Positions 14,327 to 19,183 of a stretch of DNA of 19,183 nt are shown piece by piece. The first letter of the stretch is position 1; every line of letters starts with the position of its first letter. Under the pieces are notes generated by a model. It made no database searches, had not been told where the DNA came from, and worked only from the letters and a program-made list of their open reading frames with translations. The position numbers and the translations under genes are program-made. Source of the DNA: Bacilli bacterium (GTDB taxonomy: Bacteria > Bacillota_I > Bacilli_A > ML615J-28 > CAG-698); the NCBI GenBank assembly GCA_028691715.1, contig JAQUYR010000023.1:1-19183 (forward strand), in the 5' to 3' direction.

Positions 14327-16345
14327 TTATTTTATACTAGCCACCTGAGCTCGATAGATATTGGCATATACACCATCCATTTTTATTAATTCCTGATGAG
14401 TGCCTTCTTCCACTTTCAAACCATGATCTAGAACAATGATCTTGTCAGCATTTTGAATTGTAGATAATCTATGGGCGATAATAATCGAGGTTCTTCCCCG
14501 AGAAACGACTTCTAAGGCTTTCTTAATCATCGATTCTGTTTCCGTATCGATATGAGATGTTGCTTCATCCATAATTAAAATTGCGGGGTCGTGAATTAAA
14601 ACCCTGGCAAGAGCAATTATTTGTTTCTCACCACTAGACATATTGATACCAGCTCGGGAAATTTCCTGGTTAATCCCTTTTTCAAATCTTTCGATGATAT
14701 TCTTACCACCAATTCTATTTAATACATCCTCTATTTCTAAATCACTGACATTTTCTTTTCCAAAACGAATATTGCTTGCAATAGTACCTTTAAATAAGAC
14801 TGGTTCTTGAAGGACAATACCGATATGTTCTCTGTAGCTGCGTTTGGTAACTTTAGAGATATCCATATCATCAATTGTTATTGTTCCTTCGCCTTCCTTT
14901 AATTCATAAAATCTTAAAAGTAAACTCATCAGCGATGATTTTCCGCTTCCAGTGTGCCCAACCAGGCCAACAGTTTCTCCTTTTTGAACCTTGAAACTTA
15001 TTCCCTTCAGGACATACTCGTCTTTTTCATAGGCAAACCAAACATTATCAAAACAGATATCACCACGATAGCGAGGAATATATTCCTTGGTATTGTCTTC
15101 AACTTCACCTTCGATCAATTTATGTATTCTTTCTGTTCGCACCATAGCATGTTGATACTCACCGACTTGGGTAAAGATCAGATTTACAGGCTCAATTATC
15201 TTTAATAAGTACTCATTATAAGCATAGATTAGACCAGCACTGATCACTATTTCAGAAACGCTTAAACGTTGATAGCCAAAATAAACGACAATAGCTGTTG
15301 TAATAATTCCTCTGACAATACCAATCATATTCCATCCAGTTGTAATATGGAGTTTAACTTCCCTCATCTGCTCAGTAATATAATTCTTATTTAGGGTATT
15401 AAATTCTTCGATCGTCTGCCTTTTAAAATTAAATATCTGTAAGATATTGATACCATTGATGATTTCATTGATCTTACCAACTAACAAAGATCGTAATTCA
15501 TTGACCTTAACAGCAATTTTCTTCAGTTTAGACAGGAAAAATCTGATCCAAATGTAAGCTATTGGGTATATTACAAAACTCAACAGGGCAAGTCTCTTAT
15601 CGAGATAAAACATACCAACATATGCTAAAACAAAACTCAAAACAGCATTCATGATGACGCTAGTTGTCAAGCGATATAAAATAATCATACCATCGACATC
15701 TGAGGTAATTCTTGAAGCCATCTTTCCAGCTGGTTCTTCTTCAAAATACTTGATAGGAAGCCTTTCGACACTCTTCATGGCATCTGTTCTTCCTTCACGA
15801 GCGATATGAGTAACCACTTTATTATTCGATACTGTCTGAATATAAGAAGCTATTATTGAAATAATACTTCTTGCTAAAAGTAATAGAACAAGAATTATCA
15901 AAGTTGAAAATACTGGTCTATAAAAGTCAACTACTTCACTAGCCTTCAACTTAATAACGCTGTATTGATATTCTTCATCATCAATATTAGTCACAGTTAA
16001 AGTATTGCCTTCAACTAATTTTGTACCAGTTTCAATTGTTCCTTCAGTAATATAAAAGCCATCTTTATAGACTATCAGAGTGAAATCTCCTAAAACTTGA
16101 TCATCACTATCTAAAAATCTCTCTTGTTTATAATTTTTATCGTTATAAGTCACCGTTTTATCATCAGCCTTAGCTACTTCAACCCAATCATACTCAATTC
16201 CTAAGATGTAGTCATCTAGTATACTCTTAACAATTAGTGGCGATAAAAATCCCAGTACTTGGACGATAATAATCATTATTACGCTTATGAAAAAATATTT
16301 TTTATATCCTTTAAGATATCTAAAAGTTCTCTTAAGATTCTTCAT
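14327..16345 (-). CDS. bmrD: BmrD-type subunit of a heterodimeric ABC multidrug exporter
   Basis: A 672-residue ABC half-transporter, close to B. subtilis BmrD/YheH (about 673). Helix 1 (about 17-40) is followed by a roughly 90-residue polar extracellular insert (about 50-140), then helices 2-6 and the nucleotide-binding domain. An extracellular domain at this position is the hallmark of BmrD. Walker A is GHTGSGKSS (463-471, Lys469). The signature is SSGEKQ (570-575) instead of LSGGQ. Walker B is ILIMDE with catalytic Glu594. It starts 8 bases after the bmrC-like stop, with TAGGTGA before the ATG. In the heterodimer its Walker B Glu pairs with the partner's LSGGQ to form the active site, while its altered signature faces the partner's degenerate site. 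Drug export is inferred from the family. Confidence 0.93.
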   Translation of the reverse strand: MKNLKRTFRYLKGYKKYFFISVIMIIIVQVLGFLSPLIVKSILDDYILGIEYDWVEVAKADDKTVTYNDKNYKQERFLDSDDQVLGDFTLIVYKDGFYITEGTIETGTKLVEGNTLTVTNIDDEEYQYSVIKLKASEVVDFYRPVFSTLIILVLLLLARSIISIIASYIQTVSNNKVVTHIAREGRTDAMKSVERLPIKYFEEEPAGKMASRITSDVDGMIILYRLTTSVIMNAVLSFVLAYVGMFYLDKRLALLSFVIYPIAYIWIRFFLSKLKKIAVKVNELRSLLVGKINEIINGINILQIFNFKRQTIEEFNTLNKNYITEQMREVKLHITTGWNMIGIVRGIITTAIVVYFGYQRLSVSEIVISAGLIYAYNEYLLKIIEPVNLIFTQVGEYQHAMVRTERIHKLIEGEVEDNTKEYIPRYRGDICFDNVWFAYEKDEYVLKGISFKVQKGETVGLVGHTGSGKSSLMSLLLRFYELKEGEGTITIDDMDISKVTKRSYREHIGIVLQEPVLFKGTIASNIRFGKENVSDLEIEDVLNRIGGKNIIERFEKGINQEISRAGINMSSGEKQIIALARVLIHDPAILIMDEATSHIDTETESMIKKALEVVSRGRTSIIIAHRLSTIQNADKIIVLDHGLKVEEGTHQELIKMDGVYANIYRAQVASIK

Positions 16346-16353
16346 CTTTTCAC

Positions 16354-18087
16354 CTACTTACTAGATAATTGCTCAATGTATTGGCGTTTATACCAATTAT
16401 CATATTTAAGCAATTCTCTATGAGTGCCAACATTCGTAATTTTACCGTTTTCCAGGACTAAAATTTTATCAGCTTGATAAATTGCTGAAAAGCGATGGGC
16501 TACTATGATGTTAGTCTTATCCGACCTTGATTCCTTCAAATGATTGATTATATTTGTTTCTGTTAGAGCATCAACTGCGCTTAAGGAGTCATCAAGAATA
16601 AGAATCTCTGGATTTTTTACCAAAGCTCGAGCAATTGACAATCTTTGGCGCTGACCACCCGATAAACTAGCTCCCAGTTCTCCAACCATTGTTTCACTTC
16701 CAAAAGCCAATTCTTTTATGTCTTTTTTAAAGTCTGATAAGGTAACCGCCATATCGATTTGCGCAGGAGAAGCCTTTGGATTTCCTATTAAAATATTCTC
16801 ATCAACCGTCTTTCGAAATAGCATATGATCCTGAGGAACATAACCAACTAGATTATGGACATCCTCTATCTTATAATTCTCGATATTTTTACCATCAATC
16901 AATATTTCACCACTGGTAACATTAAATTCTCGGAGTAATTGTCTGATCAAAGTCGACTTGCCAGAACCTGTTGGCCCAACAATGCCGATGGTTTCACCTT
17001 TAGCGATAGTGAAATTGATATTCTTAATTATCTCATGATCATCAAAAGGATATTTAAAACTGACATTTTTAAATTCGATTTTATTAAACGTTAATACCGA
17101 AACACTTTCCTCTTCATCCTTAACAATTGGCTCTAAATTCATGATTTCATAATAACGGGCATCGGAAATGGTGGCATTATTTATTGTATTTAAAACATTG
17201 CTCAAAGCGACCAAAGGACCATATAACATACCAATATACATAACAAATGTGATGAGATCTCCTGTTGTTATCTTTGATGTTATTACCATATAACTACCAA
17301 AAGCAAAAGCGATGAAGTAAGAAAAAGCATAAATAAACTCAAACAAAGGAGTAAATAATGTTTCAAATTTTAAGATTCTTTTCCATGAATCAATATCAGC
17401 ATCAATTGCTTCCTTTGTTTTAATAAAGTCATTTTCTTCTTGACCATATGCTCGAACAGTTTTTACTCCTTCAATTGATTCAAGAACTTTTTCCGTCATG
17501 TCAGCATATATCTCATGATGGATTTTATAATACTGACGCTTTTTCATCCTTACTTTATTTAATCTAAAAATAGCTATCGGCATAATCAAGACAGAAATAA
17601 GGGTTAAAAGGGGATCAATGGTAAAAACCATCATAGCAATAGCTGAAAGGACTACTCCTGTGTTAAAAAAAACACTTTGTAAGAAACTTGTACAAACAAC
17701 TGTTAAGACTTCCAAATCATTTGTTGCTCGGGCAATCAAATCACCTTTTGTGTATTTTGAGTAAGCACTAGCATCGAGTTCAAATAAATGATTCAGGTAT
17801 TTATCGCGAAGTTCATAGGATACTTTCTTACCCAAAGCATTGATGATGTAATGATATAAGATATTTAAAAAATAGCGAGTTAAAGGAACGAGGAATAAAA
17901 GGCTTGTATACAAGATTATTTTACTCGTGGTTATTGTTCGATTTGCTATTTCTTCAATGACCAAACCAAGTATTCTAGCTGGGATTACCGAAATGATTGA
18001 TAAAGCCAAAAGAGCAATAGCCGCTATTATATATCTTTTATATTCCTGTTTAAAAAACCATTTTAAATGCTTTAACACATCAGTCAT
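16354..18087 (-). CDS. bmrC: BmrC-type subunit of a heterodimeric ABC multidrug exporter
   Basis: A 577-residue ABC half-transporter: six transmembrane helices (about 15-300) fused to a nucleotide-binding domain. Walker A is GPTGSGKST (371-379, Lys377), the Q-loop motif is GYVPQD, the signature is LSGGQ (475-479), and Walker B is LILDD. Asp500 replaces the catalytic Glu, the same substitution and residue number recalled for B. subtilis BmrC, so its own ATP site is predicted to be weakly or non-hydrolytic. The frame opens with a GTG at 18099, but GGTG there acts as the ribosome binding site for the ATG at 18087, which I chose. It is the first gene of the bmrCD operon, matching the Bacillus order. 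The leader is only about 11 bases, so the BmrB-type leader-peptide attenuation known in B. subtilis is absent. Confidence 0.93.
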   Translation of the reverse strand: MTDVLKHLKWFFKQEYKRYIIAAIALLALSIISVIPARILGLVIEEIANRTITTSKIILYTSLLFLVPLTRYFLNILYHYIINALGKKVSYELRDKYLNHLFELDASAYSKYTKGDLIARATNDLEVLTVVCTSFLQSVFFNTGVVLSAIAMMVFTIDPLLTLISVLIMPIAIFRLNKVRMKKRQYYKIHHEIYADMTEKVLESIEGVKTVRAYGQEENDFIKTKEAIDADIDSWKRILKFETLFTPLFEFIYAFSYFIAFAFGSYMVITSKITTGDLITFVMYIGMLYGPLVALSNVLNTINNATISDARYYEIMNLEPIVKDEEESVSVLTFNKIEFKNVSFKYPFDDHEIIKNINFTIAKGETIGIVGPTGSGKSTLIRQLLREFNVTSGEILIDGKNIENYKIEDVHNLVGYVPQDHMLFRKTVDENILIGNPKASPAQIDMAVTLSDFKKDIKELAFGSETMVGELGASLSGGQRQRLSIARALVKNPEILILDDSLSAVDALTETNIINHLKESRSDKTNIIVAHRFSAIYQADKILVLENGKITNVGTHRELLKYDNWYKRQYIEQLSSK

Positions 18088-18104
18088 AATATTCACCAAT
18101 CAAT

Positions 18105-18133
18105 AATATACTACTATTAGTCGTTTTATACAA
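18105..18133 (-). promoter_or_regulatory. promoter of the bmrCD-like operon
   Basis: TTGTAT (18133-18128), a 17-base spacer and TATATT (18110-18105) on the minus strand fit a moderate SigA promoter. The start near 18098 falls about 11 bases before the ATG at 18087. It lies just downstream of the terminator of the permease gene. Confidence 0.6.
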
Positions 18134-18142
18134 CAAAAATGT

Positions 18143-18177
18143 TAAATAAAAAGCATTCCTTTTAAAGGAATGCTTTT
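18143..18177 (-). terminator. intrinsic terminator of the nucleoside-type permease gene
   Basis: An 11-bp perfect stem (18149-18159 with 18167-18177), extendable through the TTTTAAA loop, is followed on the minus strand by TTTTTATTTAAC. It ends the leftward unit whose last gene is the permease at 18182. Confidence 0.88.
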
Positions 18178-18181
18178 GCTA

Positions 18182-19183
18182 TTATCTTTTACCTTTATCG
18201 TATGGTATTCCTTCGGCTTTTGGAGCTCTTGATTTCTTCGATGTGAAGGCTAAAACTACCAATGTGATCAAATAAGGAAGAATACGATATATATGTTGAC
18301 TGATTCCAAGATTGCTTAAAAGATAGATTCCATCATTGTTGATATCAATATATGGATATCCAACGGCAATACATTTTAATAGACCGAACAATAAAGCTGC
18401 ACCAGCGATATTTAGTGGCTTCCAATTACCAAAAATCATTACAGCTAGAGCCAAGAAACCAAAGCCAGCAACATCACCATTGCTTGAAGCAGCAACTGTT
18501 GTTACAGCATAGACAAAACCACCTAAACCAGCTAAACCTCCTGAAATTAAAACTCCTGAATATCTCATCTTTGCTACATTTATACCAACAGAATCAGCAG
18601 CTTGAGGGTTTTCTCCACATGATCTTAATCTCAAACCAAATCTCGTCTTATACAATAATATTGATAGCCCAATATATAATCCTAGACATATCCATGTTGT
18701 AATATATGTTTTATTGAATAAAACATTACCAATAACACCAAGAGGATTTTCTAGTTTTGTTCCTAGTCCAAAGTCATCCTGATTTAACATGAAAAAATCA
18801 TTGGAGCTATACTTTGATTCAATATTTAAGACTCCTTGAGAAGTTATTAACAAAATCAAGAATAAAACTAGAGCTGGTGCCAAAAGATTTAGGGCACTTC
18901 CACCAATTGTTTGGTCAGCTTTTAGCCTTATTGAAGCGAAGGCTAGTAATAAGGAGAATAGACATCCACCAATGATTGATACTATCATTCCTAATAGCAA
19001 TAATGGTTGTCCAAAAGAAAGAGGAACATTGAGAAGAATTATGGTTCGGACAAATAGAACACCAACAAAAGCCCCTATTATCATCATTCCTTCTAAAGCG
19101 ATATTAATAATTCCACTTCTTTCAGAAAATACACCAGCAAGAGCTACTATCATCAGAGGAATTGTGTATATAATCGTTTGTTG
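18182..19183 (-). CDS. ABC permease of the BmpA-linked nucleoside uptake family (YufQ/NupQ-like), N-terminus beyond window
   Basis: A permease subunit of a BMP-family ABC importer, which in B. subtilis and other bacteria takes up nucleosides such as guanosine. The family signature ERSGIINIALEGMM lies near the start, RLRSCGENPQAADSVGI (ABC contact loop) in the middle, and GGLAGLGGF after it. About eight or nine hydrophobic helices are visible. An ATG exists at 19153, but the frame stays open to the window edge, and the ten extra residues end in TIP, matching the conserved TPL-like segment before this helix in homologues. The gene is therefore cut by the window, and at least 333 residues are present. 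It is the last gene of its unit (terminator at 18143-18177). The partner permease, ATPase and BmpA lipoprotein are expected to the right. Confidence 0.93.
   Translation of the reverse strand, partial: QQTIIYTIPLMIVALAGVFSERSGIINIALEGMMIIGAFVGVLFVRTIILLNVPLSFGQPLLLLGMIVSIIGGCLFSLLLAFASIRLKADQTIGGSALNLLAPALVLFLILLITSQGVLNIESKYSSNDFFMLNQDDFGLGTKLENPLGVIGNVLFNKTYITTWICLGLYIGLSILLYKTRFGLRLRSCGENPQAADSVGINVAKMRYSGVLISGGLAGLGGFVYAVTTVAASSNGDVAGFGFLALAVMIFGNWKPLNIAGAALLFGLLKCIAVGYPYIDINNDGIYLLSNLGISQHIYRILPYLITLVVLAFTSKKSRAPKAEGIPYDKGKR

Noticed and set aside
18352..18702. 116-residue rightward frame rich in Gln and Leu
   Set aside because: Antisense shadow of the permease gene, with no start signal or recognisable domain.
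1..19183. UGA-as-tryptophan code of mycoplasmas
   Set aside because: Conserved Trp positions in GH18, M32 and CHAP motifs use TGG, and TGA acts as a stop (for example at 12917-12919 and 224-226).
1..19183. Defence island, CRISPR array, mobile element or biosynthetic cluster
   Set aside because: No spaced repeats, transposase, integrase, nuclease or synthase motifs were found on either strand; all large frames have ordinary transport, peptidase or surface-enzyme assignments or are unknown membrane proteins.

Overview
The window is low-GC, uses TGG for tryptophan and reads cleanly with the standard code. Promoters are SigA-type (TTGACA/TATAAT-like, often with an extended TGn -10) and Shine-Dalgarno sites are purine-rich. 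Two lipoproteins with Cys lipoboxes, atrophied and BIG_2-type bacterial Ig domains, a BmrC/BmrD exporter pair and a YufQ-like permease point to the Bacillota, probably a Bacilli/Erysipelotrichia/Mollicutes-related lineage that keeps the standard code. This placement is inference. No RNA genes, CRISPR, insertion sequences or phage genes were seen. Coding density is high and no gene-free stretch exceeds 300 bases.

Layout. Bases 1-223 hold no supported gene, only a weak leftward promoter candidate. At 224-1666 (minus) is a two-gene operon of unrecognised membrane proteins. At 1809-3323 (plus) is an M32 metallocarboxypeptidase. At 3348-4498 (plus) a promoter, a yybP-ykoY-type (Mn2+) riboswitch with terminator, and a CaCA-family cation exchanger form a self-contained metal-responsive unit. 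At 4534-8122 (minus) lie an M29 aminopeptidase, a GH18 chitinase-like lipoprotein tightly coupled to it, and a glycerophosphodiester phosphodiesterase with its own promoter. At 8235-11377 (minus) a DMT/EamA transporter precedes a lipoprotein with seven Ig-like domains and a CHAP peptidoglycan hydrolase domain. Divergent from this at 11552-14291 (plus) are two tandem mgtE magnesium channel genes. At 14327-18087 (minus) is a BmrC/BmrD-type heterodimeric ABC exporter, and at 18182 to the right edge (minus) is a truncated-by-window nucleoside-type ABC permease.

How the parts fit. Much of the region concerns divalent metals and the cell surface: a riboswitch-controlled exchanger, probably for Mn2+ or Ca2+ efflux; a tandem MgtE pair that may form a heteromer; two surface-anchored hydrolases acting on glycans; and peptidase/phosphodiesterase scavenging enzymes. 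Convergent gene pairs are separated by shared bidirectional hairpin terminators at 4506-4543 and 14293-14325. Most transcription units have promoters that can be read directly.

The observations most worth following are the complete riboswitch expression platform in front of a CaCA exchanger with altered alpha-repeat motifs, the tandem mgtE pair, the unrecognised membrane operon at the left, and the Ig-repeat CHAP and GH18 lipoproteins.
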